NCBI GenBank assembly: GCA_015490315.1 | Contig: WFYB01000024.1 | Location: 1-14,154 of the forward strand | From: Sulfurovum sp. | GTDB taxonomy: Bacteria; Campylobacterota; Campylobacteria; Campylobacterales; Sulfurovaceae | DNA: 14,154 nt | Direction of reading: 5' to 3' | Part shown: piece after piece, positions 1 through 6,515 of the stretch | Layout of the letters: each line of letters starts with the position of its first letter | Numbering within the stretch: the stretch's first letter is position 1 | Notes under the pieces: generated by a model | Seen by the model: only the letters and a program-made list of their open reading frames with translations | Told to the model about the DNA's origin: nothing | The model's database searches: none | Made by a program: the position numbers and the translations under genes

Positions 1-128
1 CAAATATTCTATTAAAAGGTGTGTGATTACGTACCACGCTTTTAACAGCAGCATATGGTTGCAGACAAACAAGAGAAGATTATCTATTGGTATGGTGATA
101 AAAAATAGTGTGAAAGTAAAGAGGAAGA

Positions 129-150
129 TTTCCGAGCCGGAGCCCGGAAA
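129..150 (-). terminator. possible terminator hairpin downstream of glnA
   Basis: Read on the minus strand, four bases past the glnA stop, TTTCCGGGC pairs with GGCTCGGAAA around a small TCCG loop, giving a stem of about nine pairs with one G-U pair. The following sequence is pyrimidine-rich (TCTTCCTCTTTACTTTC) and not a clean U-tract, so it would be a weak intrinsic terminator at best. The position right after the stop codon is the main argument for it. Confidence 0.45.
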
Positions 151-154
151 CGGT

Positions 155-1588
155 TTAGCAAGAGTATGTAGATTTGTACTCGTATGGTGTAGGTCTTCCC
201 TCTACCGGGATGACATGTCTGTCGAACTGGTAGTCTACGTATGTTTGGATAAACTCTTCGTCCATCACAGGTGCGAGGAAGTCATGGTCTTCTTCCAAAC
301 CTTCGAGTGCATCTCTGAAGCTGTTTGGCAGTTCAGGGATCTTTCTCTCTTTGAGCTCTTCTCTTGTAAGTTCGAAGAGGTCTTCATTGAATGGACCTAC
401 GAGGTCATAGCCGCCTTTTTCGATACCGTCAAGTCCAGCCATCATAAGGACTGTAAATGCAAGGTATGGACAAGAGCTTGAGTCTGGGAATCTTGTCTCG
501 ATTCTTGTCGCTTTTTCGCCTGCACCGTAAGGGATACGACATGCTGCTGAACGGTTCTGGCTTGAATATGTCAGGATTCTTGGTGCTTCAAAGCCTGGCA
601 GCAGTCTCTTGTATGAGTTGGTAGAAGGGTTGGTAAATGCCGCTACCGCTTCTTTGTGTGCGAAGATACCGCTGAGGTAGTCAAGTGCAGTTTTGGAGAG
701 GTTGGCATATTCACCCTCTTTATAGAAAAGGTTTTTGCCGTCTTTCCAGAGTGACTGGTGTACGTGCATACCGTTACCGTTGTCATTGTAGATAGGCTTA
801 GGCATAAATGTAGCAGTTTTGCCGTTGAGGTGCGCTACCATTTTGACGACATACTTATATTTCTGTACATTGTCCGCTGCAGTGATGATATCGGAGAAGA
901 CGACACCGATCTCATGCTGACCCTGTGCCACTTCATGGTGACCAAGTACAACTTCGATACCTACCTCTTCGAGGATCTGCATCATCTCAGCTCTGAGATC
1001 TACACCAGAATCCGTAGGCATTACAGGGAAGTAACCCCCTTTGATTCTCGGTCTGTGACCCATATTGCCATACTCGCCGTAATCTTCAGCATCTGCCCAG
1101 TGACCCTCGTCGGTCTCTACTTTGAACATCTGGTAGTTGTCGTTGTCTACGATCTTGACATCATCAAAGATGAAGAACTCATTTTCAGGACCGAAATATG
1201 CAGCATCAGCCACACCTTTCTCTTCAAGTACTTTGAGTGCTTTTTTTGCGATAGATCTTGGACACTTCGCATAGAGCTCACCCTTATAGATATCGTAGAC
1301 GTCACAGATGACTACAACAGTCGGATCAGCGGTGAACGGATCCATGAATGCTGTAGAGACTTCCGGCTTGAGAAGCATGTCAGATTCATTGATCGGCTGC
1401 CAGTTTTCGATAGAGGAACCATCAAACGGAAGACCCGCCTCAAGCATGTCATCACTGACGGCACTTGCTCTGTAAGTGATGTGGTGCCATGCACCTTTGA
1501 TATCTGTAAATCTAAAGTCAACGAATTCTACTTCGTTCTCTTCACAGTATTTGTGGAACTCTGCTAAGTTGTTCACGAATTTACCCAT
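155..1588 (-). CDS. glnA: glutamine synthetase, type I (GlnA)
   Basis: ATP-dependent amidation of glutamate to glutamine, the main cytoplasmic entry point for ammonium. The 477-residue product has the usual GSI length. Recognisable motifs run in order: FDGSSI at 55-60, the metal/ATP-site segment GPENEFF at 133-139, GHHEVAQGQHEI at 216-227, NGNGMHVHQSLW at 270-281 and the NRSAACRIP segment at 345-353. I chose the ATG at 1588, not the upstream in-frame ATG at 1618, because AGGAG lies about eight bases before it and the protein then starts with the usual MGKF-type N-terminus. Where the E. coli enzyme has the adenylylated tyrosine in NLYDL, this one reads DLFEL (residues 403-407), so the modified tyrosine is a phenylalanine. 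That matches what is reported for H. pylori GS and suggests no adenylylation control. It follows a PHP-family gene on the same strand but has its own -10 box. Confidence 0.97.
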   Translation of the reverse strand: MGKFVNNLAEFHKYCEENEVEFVDFRFTDIKGAWHHITYRASAVSDDMLEAGLPFDGSSIENWQPINESDMLLKPEVSTAFMDPFTADPTVVVICDVYDIYKGELYAKCPRSIAKKALKVLEEKGVADAAYFGPENEFFIFDDVKIVDNDNYQMFKVETDEGHWADAEDYGEYGNMGHRPRIKGGYFPVMPTDSGVDLRAEMMQILEEVGIEVVLGHHEVAQGQHEIGVVFSDIITAADNVQKYKYVVKMVAHLNGKTATFMPKPIYNDNGNGMHVHQSLWKDGKNLFYKEGEYANLSKTALDYLSGIFAHKEAVAAFTNPSTNSYKRLLPGFEAPRILTYSSQNRSAACRIPYGAGEKATRIETRFPDSSSCPYLAFTVLMMAGLDGIEKGGYDLVGPFNEDLFELTREELKERKIPELPNSFRDALEGLEEDHDFLAPVMDEEFIQTYVDYQFDRHVIPVEGRPTPYEYKSTYSC

Positions 1589-1613
1589 GTGTAACTCTCC
1601 TAATGATAATTTA

Positions 1614-1630
1614 TCCAATCATTATAGCCA
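1614..1630 (-). promoter_or_regulatory. glnA promoter (-10 TATAAT)
   Basis: On the minus strand a perfect TATAAT (1621-1626) is preceded by TTTATTTTAGAGTGGC, a T-rich stretch without a -35 match, as in Campylobacter and Helicobacter housekeeping promoters. The predicted start near 1614 would give a leader of about 26 bases carrying the AGGAG ribosome site. glnA can therefore be expressed apart from the PHP gene upstream. Confidence 0.65.
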
Positions 1631-1660
1631 CTCTAAAATAAATTGTTCCCGTTTTGCTGC

Positions 1661-2440
1661 TTAAAAATTGACCAATTTTTTATCTCTGCCTTTGAAAGTA
1701 ACTGCTTTGGTATATCCTACATCTCTGGCAAGCTCTGTCGCCTCTTTGTAGCCCAGACCTACCTGTTTTGGGCTGTGGGCATCCGAGGAGAAGGTGATAG
1801 GGATATCCAGCTCGTATGCAGTCTCCAGCAGTGCTCTGGAAGGGTAGATCTCTCCTATGGGCTTACGAAGCCCTGCTGTGTTGAGTTCCAGTACCATACC
1901 GGATCTTTTGATCGCCCCCAGTGCATCTTTTGCAAGGATACGTGTATCCTCTCTGGGGAGATACTTGAAGACTTTGATCAGATCGAGATGCCCTACGATA
2001 TCAAAAAGTCCGGAATTTGCCATCGCTTCGGTCGCCTCAAAATAGGCTTTCCATATCTCATCAATATCCTTCTCTTTCCAACCGTTGAGAAATTCGGGAT
2101 TGTCAAAGCCCCATTTGTCGATGAAATGCACCGATCCGATGAGGTAATCGACATCGGCTTTGAGTACACGCTCATCCATGTGTCCCGGTAGCCAGTCGAC
2201 CTCATAACCCAGCAATATCTCTATCTGGTCGGCATATCGCTTTTTTGCATCAAGGACATCAGCGCGGTATGCCTCCATCTCTTCAAACGACAAACGGTAC
2301 TTTTCGTCGAAGTCCATAGGGGCGTGCTCCGAAAAACCGTAGATATCGATCCCCAGATCTATTGCTCGCTCAAGATAGGCATCGATCGTCCCTTCTGCAT
2401 GGTTGCATCTTGTGGTATGGTTGTGCAGATCTATTCTCAT
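1661..2440 (-). CDS. PHP-domain phosphoesterase, histidinol-phosphatase (HisJ) family
   Basis: A 259-residue PHP-superfamily hydrolase of the type annotated as histidinol-phosphatase, which would remove phosphate from L-histidinol phosphate in histidine synthesis. The metal ligands of the family are all present: HNH at 6-8, H14 in RCNHAEG, H39 in SEHAP, E80, H105 in GSVHF, H151 in GHLD, and D220/H222 in SSDAH. These would hold two or three metal ions in a TIM-like barrel. The longer reading starting at 2461 is possible, but its ATG would fall within a few bases of the predicted transcription start. The ATG at 2440 places the HxH motif at the N-terminus as in relatives, although GAGGAG is then 13 bases away. 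Substrate is inferred from family only. No other histidine genes are nearby, so it may hydrolyse another phosphate ester. Confidence 0.88.
   Translation of the reverse strand: MRIDLHNHTTRCNHAEGTIDAYLERAIDLGIDIYGFSEHAPMDFDEKYRLSFEEMEAYRADVLDAKKRYADQIEILLGYEVDWLPGHMDERVLKADVDYLIGSVHFIDKWGFDNPEFLNGWKEKDIDEIWKAYFEATEAMANSGLFDIVGHLDLIKVFKYLPREDTRILAKDALGAIKRSGMVLELNTAGLRKPIGEIYPSRALLETAYELDIPITFSSDAHSPKQVGLGYKEATELARDVGYTKAVTFKGRDKKLVNF
1663..1680 (-). terminator. AT-rich palindrome at the 3' end of the PHP gene
   Basis: AAAAATTG and CAATTTTT are a perfect inverted repeat spanning the last codons and stop of the PHP gene. On the minus strand the second arm ends in a run of five T. The stem is short and A-U rich and lies within coding sequence, so it is a weak terminator candidate. 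It would leave the downstream glnA promoter to work alone. Confidence 0.3.
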
Positions 2441-2470
2441 GATAAGCGCACTGCTCCTCATTTTTCTCTA

Positions 2471-2476
2471 AGTGTA
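2471..2476 (-). promoter_or_regulatory. possible -10 box for the PHP gene
   Basis: TACACT on the minus strand, preceded by AAATATGC, is the best -10-like element upstream. Transcription would begin near 2464, just before the alternative ATG at 2461, which favours the start at 2440. The assignment is tentative. Confidence 0.35.
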
Positions 2477-2481
2477 GCATA

Positions 2482-2514
2482 TTTGACATTTTTTTGACAT
2501 TTTTCACCTATACT
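2482..2514 (+). promoter_or_regulatory. promoter of HD-GYP-like gene with tandem TTTGACATTTT repeats
   Basis: Two exact copies of TTTGACATTTT (2482-2492 and 2493-2503) stand head to tail with an 11-base period, about one helical turn. They are followed by TATACT at 2509-2514, a reasonable -10 box. The TTGACA within each copy resembles a -35 box but is 20 or 9 bases from the -10, neither being standard. The predicted start near 2521 gives a leader of about 22 bases to the ATG at 2543. The tandem copies could be a binding site in this divergent promoter region. Confidence 0.45.
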
Positions 2515-2542
2515 TGACGATATGTCTCAAAAAGGGCTACTT

Positions 2543-3262
2543 ATGAACAAAAAGATAATGAACGAGTATGACGATGTCATATGCAAAGCCAATCTGAATG
2601 CATTCAAACAAAAGACACAGCAACTCCGCTATCTGATCTCAGATGAGAATGAGCTCGAAAGAGCATTGATAGAGCTATGTGTCGATATGCTTGTAGAGCA
2701 TGGTAAAAGCAGGGAGTTGATACGTCAGATTTCCCAGATCAGCAGAATCCTGGCAGAGTCTTTGGGGCTGGGGAAAAGCTATTGCAGTACACTGGAACAG
2801 GCTGCACGTATTTACGATATAGGCAATCTGCTTGTATGCAGTGAGATCTATCTGAAAGATGATGCGTTGACCTTTGAAGAGTTCAAGATTGTCAAAAACC
2901 ATACACTTTGGGGATATAACCTGCTTATTGCACAGCACTTTTTGACTACTGATATCGCTGCAGTGATCTCAGCAGAACACCATGAATGGTTTAATGGAGG
3001 AGGCTATCCCCGGGGAACCAAGGGTGATCAGATCGACATTGCCGCACGTATTGTCTCCGTCGCTGACAGTGTCGGTACGCTCTTTTCGGAGCGTCCGGGA
3101 AGGGTAGCGTGGGATTATGAACGTATTGTCAGCCATATTACCAACCGGAGCGGCATCGAGTTTGATCCGGGAGTTACTGAGGTGTTCAAGATCAATCAGG
3201 AGGTCATTTATCAGGTGCTCTGTTCGGATATTTCAGCTATTGAGGAGCAGTGGTACGCATAA
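2543..3262 (+). CDS. degenerate HD-GYP domain protein
   Basis: A 239-residue cytoplasmic protein whose residues from about 55 to 220 follow the HD-GYP pattern. After a helical stretch (SRILAESLGL) comes ARIYDIGNLL (89-98), then KNH (118-120), AEHHEWFNGGGYPRG (144-158), ARIVSVADS (168-176) and FDPGVTEVF (207-215). Active HD-GYP domains read HDIGKI at the first motif; here it is YDIGNL, so the metal-binding histidine (Y91) and the lysine (N95) are both gone, while the later histidines, the GYP motif and D175 remain. This suggests a cyclic-di-GMP receptor or regulator and not an active phosphodiesterase, but that is inference. There is no receiver or membrane domain. The ATG at 2543 has AAAGGG six bases before it, and the upstream ATG at 2522 falls at the predicted transcription start, so the shorter form is preferred. 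Confidence 0.8.
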   Translation: MNKKIMNEYDDVICKANLNAFKQKTQQLRYLISDENELERALIELCVDMLVEHGKSRELIRQISQISRILAESLGLGKSYCSTLEQAARIYDIGNLLVCSEIYLKDDALTFEEFKIVKNHTLWGYNLLIAQHFLTTDIAAVISAEHHEWFNGGGYPRGTKGDQIDIAARIVSVADSVGTLFSERPGRVAWDYERIVSHITNRSGIEFDPGVTEVFKINQEVIYQVLCSDISAIEEQWYA

Positions 3263-3289
3263 CGAAAAATCTCTTTTTTACAACAAATT

Positions 3290-3298
3290 TGATAAAAT
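3290..3298 (+). promoter_or_regulatory. extended -10 promoter for the U32 gene
   Basis: TGATAAAAT is an extended -10 element (TGn plus TAAAAT) in an AT-rich 68-base gap. Transcription would start near 3305 and give a leader of about 26 bases that includes the AGGA ribosome site for the gene at 3331. Confidence 0.5.
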
Positions 3299-3330
3299 AG
3301 GGCTCATATTTAAAGAGAGACAGGACTTGT

Positions 3331-4671
3331 ATGACCAAAGAGAAAAAAGTGGAACTCCTCGCACCTGCGGGCAACCTCGAAAAACTGAAAATTGCGCTTA
3401 ACTACGGGGCGGATGCCGTCTATGGCGGTACGAGTACCTTCTCGCTGCGTATCCGTTCGGGCAAGGAGTTCGATATGGGCTCTTTCAAAGAGGGGATCGA
3501 CTATGCCCATGCACGTGGTAAAAAAGTCTATGCTACCGTAAACTCTTTTCCTTTTAACTCACAGATCAAACTCTATGAAAACCATATTGCCAAGATCGCT
3601 GAGCTTAACCCTGATGCGCTGATCGTCTCCTCTCCGGGGGTGGTCAAGATCGCCCACCGTATCGCACCGGATATTCCTGTACATCTTTCGACACAGGCAA
3701 ATGTGATGAACGCCATGGATGCGGAGGTCTACTATGACCTTGGTGTCAAGCGTATCATTGTAGCTCGCGAGATCAGCCTCAAAGACTGTGAAGCGATCAA
3801 AACCCATCTGCCGGACCTTGAACTGGAAGTCTTTGTACACGGTTCGATGTGTTTTGCCTATTCGGGTCGCTGCCTCATCTCGGCACTGCAGACCGGACGT
3901 GTGCCCAATCGCGGCAGCTGTGCGAATGACTGCCGCTTTCCTTACGAAATTTACGCGCACAACCCTGAGAGCGGTACGACCTTCAGACTTGATGAAGAAG
4001 AGGAAGTCGGTACCTACATTATGAATGCCAAAGATATGAATATGGCATCCCACATCGATGAGATTTTGGCAAGTGGTGTGATCGACTCACTCAAGATCGA
4101 AGGACGAACCAAGTCACCTTACTACGCAGGGGTCGTGACCAAAGCCTACCGCCATGCCATTGATGACTTTTACGCGAACGATTTTGAACCCTCACGTTAT
4201 CAACGAGAGCTAAACACGACACAAAACCGCGGCTTTACCGATGCCTATCTGATCTCAAGACCCTTTGAGCGTAACGATACGGAGTCACATGCATTTTCTA
4301 TCCAATACGGTACCCATCAAGTAGCGGGACTGGTAAGCGAAGATGGACTTAGCTGGAAATGCAAGGACAAAACCTGTGTGGGTGACAGCGTGGAGATCGT
4401 ACTGCCGGTAGGCGCTACAGTCGAACTGGTTGACAATGATATCGGCAAGATCGATGAAGTGAGCGGACAGTACTGGTTGACATTCAAAAAGATTGAAACA
4501 GTCGATGGTAAAGAACGCGAGTGTGTTCACAGCGGCTACCTTGAACCAATTAAACTGCCAACCAAGCTGCCGGGCTACACCATCTTGCGTCGCAAGATCG
4601 ATGAAGCCTTGGAGAAAAAAGGGCTGAGGGAGGACTCCACACCGATGAAGATGGAGCCTAAGTGTGATTAG
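3331..4671 (+). CDS. U32 family protein, TrhP/YegQ-like tRNA uridine-34 hydroxylase
   Basis: A 446-residue member of 'peptidase' family U32, close in length to E. coli YegQ/TrhP, which makes 5-hydroxyuridine at the wobble position of tRNA in a prephenate-dependent reaction. The N-terminal barrel starts with VELLAPAGNLEKLKIAL (7-23) and GADAVYGG (26-33). The family signature is present as EVFVHGSMCFAYSGRCLIS (166-184). Cysteines at 174, 181, 197 and 201 are placed as expected for the iron-sulphur ligands described in U32 relatives. The C-terminal 100 residues form the smaller beta domain typical of YegQ. The start has AGGA six bases upstream. Older annotations call such genes collagenase-like proteases, but the tRNA role is better supported for this subfamily. 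RlhA (23S rRNA) and UbiU/V are the main alternatives and are less likely by length and domain layout. Confidence 0.88.
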   Translation: MTKEKKVELLAPAGNLEKLKIALNYGADAVYGGTSTFSLRIRSGKEFDMGSFKEGIDYAHARGKKVYATVNSFPFNSQIKLYENHIAKIAELNPDALIVSSPGVVKIAHRIAPDIPVHLSTQANVMNAMDAEVYYDLGVKRIIVAREISLKDCEAIKTHLPDLELEVFVHGSMCFAYSGRCLISALQTGRVPNRGSCANDCRFPYEIYAHNPESGTTFRLDEEEEVGTYIMNAKDMNMASHIDEILASGVIDSLKIEGRTKSPYYAGVVTKAYRHAIDDFYANDFEPSRYQRELNTTQNRGFTDAYLISRPFERNDTESHAFSIQYGTHQVAGLVSEDGLSWKCKDKTCVGDSVEIVLPVGATVELVDNDIGKIDEVSGQYWLTFKKIETVDGKERECVHSGYLEPIKLPTKLPGYTILRRKIDEALEKKGLREDSTPMKMEPKCD

Positions 4672-4688
4672 CTATAGTAGCTATAAGT

Positions 4689-4739
4689 GTCAGGTGATTT
4701 GTAATTTGTTGCAAAGCAATGAATTATGAATCACCTGAC
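4689..4739 (+). repeat. long intergenic hairpin (24-pair stem, AAA loop)
   Basis: Between the U32 gene and purE lies a near-perfect inverted repeat. The outer arms GTCAGGTGATT (4689-4699) and AATCACCTGAC (4729-4739) match exactly. The inner arms TGTAATTTGTTGC and GCAATGAATTATG pair along their whole length if G-U pairs are allowed (four of them), leaving a loop of three A. As RNA this is an unbroken 24-pair stem. No U-run follows, so it is not a typical terminator. It could be a dispersed repeat of the REP/MITE kind, an RNA-processing site, or an mRNA stabiliser between the two genes. Confidence 0.75.
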
Positions 4740-4783
4740 CTCTCATAGGTGCCAAAAGTTTTAAACAAATAAGGAAAAAACAG

Positions 4784-5278
4784 ATGAAATTTGTATCGAT
4801 CATTATGGGAAGCAAGAGCGACTATGCCATCATGGAAGAGTGTGCCAAGACATTGGAGAAGTTCGGAGTGCCTTATGAGCTGATTATCTCTTCAGCCCAC
4901 AGAAGTCCGGAGAGAACCAAAAAGTATATCAGTGATGCAGAGCAAAAAGGTGCACAAGTGTTCATCGCTGCAGCGGGTATGGCAGCACACCTGGCAGGTG
5001 CCGTAGCAGCAGGTACAACCAAACCGGTACTGGGTGTACCGATGGAGAGTGGACCGCTTAAGGGTGAAGATGCACTGCTGAGTACCGTGATGATGCCCGC
5101 AGGTATGCCTGTAGGTACACTGGCGATTGGCAAAGCAGGTGCAGTTAACGCTGCCTATCTTGCCATCCAGATCATGGCGCTGCAGGATGATGAACTGCGT
5201 GTGAAACTTCAGGAAGACCGTATCAGCAAAGCCAAAAAGGTGGAGCTGGATTCGAGTGAGATTGAAGTCATTCTTTAG
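4784..5278 (+). CDS. purE: N5-carboxyaminoimidazole ribonucleotide mutase (PurE)
   Basis: Purine synthesis: moves the carboxylate of N5-CAIR to carbon 4 of the imidazole ring to form CAIR. The 164-residue product has the full class I PurE fold and usual length. The motifs are GSKSD (9-13), SAHRSP (37-42) with the catalytic histidine H39, AGMAAHLAG (64-72), the PMESGPLKGEDALLS loop (86-100) and MPAGMPVGTLAIGKAGA (104-120). AAGGA lies about nine bases before the ATG. No purK is next to it. The gene follows the long hairpin and is probably reached from the upstream promoter, since no clear -10 box is seen in the gap. Confidence 0.96.
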   Translation: MKFVSIIMGSKSDYAIMEECAKTLEKFGVPYELIISSAHRSPERTKKYISDAEQKGAQVFIAAAGMAAHLAGAVAAGTTKPVLGVPMESGPLKGEDALLSTVMMPAGMPVGTLAIGKAGAVNAAYLAIQIMALQDDELRVKLQEDRISKAKKVELDSSEIEVIL

Positions 5279-5338
5279 TGAAGCGTTAAGAGAGAAGAGT
5301 GAAGCGTGTTGGTATGCATCGCGTGGCGATGCTACAAT
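5277..5338 (+). promoter_or_regulatory. direct repeat, hairpin and extended -10 before glyQ
   Basis: This 80-base gap has three elements. AGTGAAGCGT occurs twice (5277-5286 and 5298-5307), the first copy overlapping the purE stop. GCATCGC / GCGATGC (5316-5322 and 5326-5332) is a perfect seven-pair hairpin around GTG. TGCTACAAT (5330-5338) is an extended -10 box overlapping the end of that hairpin. Transcription would start near 5345, just before the AGAGAGAGA ribosome site of glyQ. The -10 assignment is the part I trust most. Confidence 0.5.
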
Positions 5339-5358
5339 TTTAGAATAAAGAGAGAGAC

Positions 5359-6252
5359 ATGAACAACAATGCAATTACGTTTAGTGAACTGCTGCTGAAA
5401 CTTCAGCAATTTTGGGCAGAGCAGGGGTGTAACATTGTACAACCTTACGACATTCCTGCCGGGGCGGGGACGTTCCATCCGGCTACGTTGCTTCGCAGTT
5501 TGGACTCCAAGCCGTGGAGTACTGCCTATGTGGCACCAAGCCGCCGTCCGACTGACGGGCGTTATGGAGAGAACCCCAACCGTTTGGGAGCGTATTATCA
5601 GTTTCAGGTGCTCATCAAGCCGAGCCCGGACAACATTCAGGAGCTCTATCTGAAGTCACTGGAGTATCTGGGGCTCAACCTCAAAGAGCATGACATCCGT
5701 TTTGTCGAAGACAACTGGGAGTCTCCGACCCTGGGTGCCTGGGGACTTGGATGGGAAGTGTGGCTTGATGGGATGGAGGTAACGCAGTTCACCTATTTCC
5801 AACAGGTCGGGGGTATCGCCTGTGATCCGGTGGCAGTTGAGATCACCTACGGTACGGAGCGTCTGGCGATGTATCTGCAAGGAGTTGAGAGTGTCTTTGA
5901 TATTGTCTGGAACCGCAACGGTGATGAGGTAACTACGTATGCCGATGTCCACAAAGAGAGTGAGTATGAGTTTAGCAAATACCACTTCGAAGTAGCCGAT
6001 ACCGAGATGCTCTTTCGCCACTTTGACGATGCAAGCCATGAGTGTAAGCGTTGTCTTGATGCGGGATTGCCGCTGCCGGCATATGACCAGTGCATGATCG
6101 CATCACACTGTTTTAATATACTTGATGCACGCAAGGCTGTCTCACAGGCACAGAGACAGAACTACATCCTCAAAGTACGTGAGCTTGCCATCGGTTGTGC
6201 ACAGCTTTATAAAGCACAGGAAGAGGAGCGGAACGAAAGGGTAAAAGGGTAG
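5359..6252 (+). CDS. glyQ: glycine--tRNA ligase, alpha subunit (GlyQ)
   Basis: Catalytic class II subunit of the alpha2-beta2 bacterial glycyl-tRNA synthetase, which charges tRNA-Gly. The 297 residues are nearly identical in pattern to the family throughout: TFSELLLKLQQFW near the N-terminus, GCNIVQPYDIPAGAGTFHP (23-41), the motif 2 region YVAPSRRPTDGRYGENPNR, then FVEDNWESPTLGAWGLGWEV and EVTQFTYFQQVGG. A purine-rich AGAGAGAGAC precedes the ATG. The beta subunit gene glyS is not in this window; in Campylobacterota the two are commonly apart. Only 13 bases separate its stop from the -10 box of the toxin-antitoxin pair that follows. Confidence 0.97.
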   Translation: MNNNAITFSELLLKLQQFWAEQGCNIVQPYDIPAGAGTFHPATLLRSLDSKPWSTAYVAPSRRPTDGRYGENPNRLGAYYQFQVLIKPSPDNIQELYLKSLEYLGLNLKEHDIRFVEDNWESPTLGAWGLGWEVWLDGMEVTQFTYFQQVGGIACDPVAVEITYGTERLAMYLQGVESVFDIVWNRNGDEVTTYADVHKESEYEFSKYHFEVADTEMLFRHFDDASHECKRCLDAGLPLPAYDQCMIASHCFNILDARKAVSQAQRQNYILKVRELAIGCAQLYKAQEEERNERVKG

Positions 6253-6261
6253 CCCTATCTA

Positions 6262-6295
6262 TGTTATAATAAAGCTAAAAAGGAGCTTTTATTAT
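6262..6295 (+). promoter_or_regulatory. toxin-antitoxin promoter with operator-like inverted repeat
   Basis: TGTTATAAT (6262-6270) is an extended -10 box. Overlapping it, ATAATAAAGCT (6266-6276) and AGCTTTTATTAT (6284-6295) form an inverted repeat with a single unpaired T. The ribosome site AAAAAGGAG sits between the arms and the second arm runs into the antitoxin start codon. An operator over the promoter is normal for self-regulated type II pairs. The same repeat could also fold in the mRNA and hide the ribosome site. Confidence 0.55.
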
Positions 6296-6515
6296 GTCCA
6301 GAAATGATATTGAAAAAATGTCGGCGAAAGAACGTATTACACTAATGGAAGAGATTTGGGCAAGCTTTGATCGTGATAACTTGGAATATCCTGTACCTAT
6401 TTGGCATGAGCAAGTACTGAAAGAAAGAGCCAATAGCAAAAGAGACAAGTTTATTCCCTTTGAAAAAGCGAAAGAGCAATTACATGAGGCATTAAATGCA
6501 TATAGAAATTCTTGA
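6294..6515 (+). CDS. putative antitoxin, addiction-module component family
   Basis: A small 73-residue protein starting MSRNDIEKMSAKERITLMEEIW, which matches the short family of addiction-module antitoxins (TIGR02574/PF09720 type), whose N-terminal pattern is 'L(S/A)xxERLxLxEELWxSL'. The rest is charged and helical (KERANSKRDKFIPFEKAKEQLHEAL) with no recognised DNA-binding fold, as in the family. It would bind and neutralise the toxin encoded just downstream. AAAAAGGAG lies eight bases before the ATG. The gene overlaps the toxin gene by 20 bases. Hand counts of four 60-base lines in the pair gave 33-43% G+C, against 58% in one glyQ line, consistent with arrival by transfer. Confidence 0.82.
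   Translation: MSRNDIEKMSAKERITLMEEIWASFDRDNLEYPVPIWHEQVLKERANSKRDKFIPFEKAKEQLHEALNAYRNS

Noticed and set aside
1..54. ATG at 54 on the minus strand opening an 18-codon hydrophobic frame to the left edge (start of a gene after glnA?)
   Set aside because: Too short to judge and no ribosome site upstream. The rest of 1-128 shows nothing I can name.
758..1567. 269-residue open frame on the plus strand opposite glnA
   Set aside because: It lies wholly antisense to a certain gene, has cysteine/histidine/isoleucine-rich, non-protein-like composition and no ribosome site.
2522..2542. Longer start (ATG 2522) for the HD-GYP gene
   Set aside because: No ribosome site, and it coincides with the predicted transcription start; ATG 2543 has AAAGGG at the right distance.
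3117..3401. 94-residue plus-strand frame bridging the HD-GYP and U32 genes
   Set aside because: Out of frame with two supported genes and includes the promoter region between them; no motif or ribosome site.
4689..4783. Purine riboswitch upstream of purE
   Set aside because: The fold is one long stem with a three-base loop, not a three-way junction, and none of the conserved purine-riboswitch loop sequences are present.
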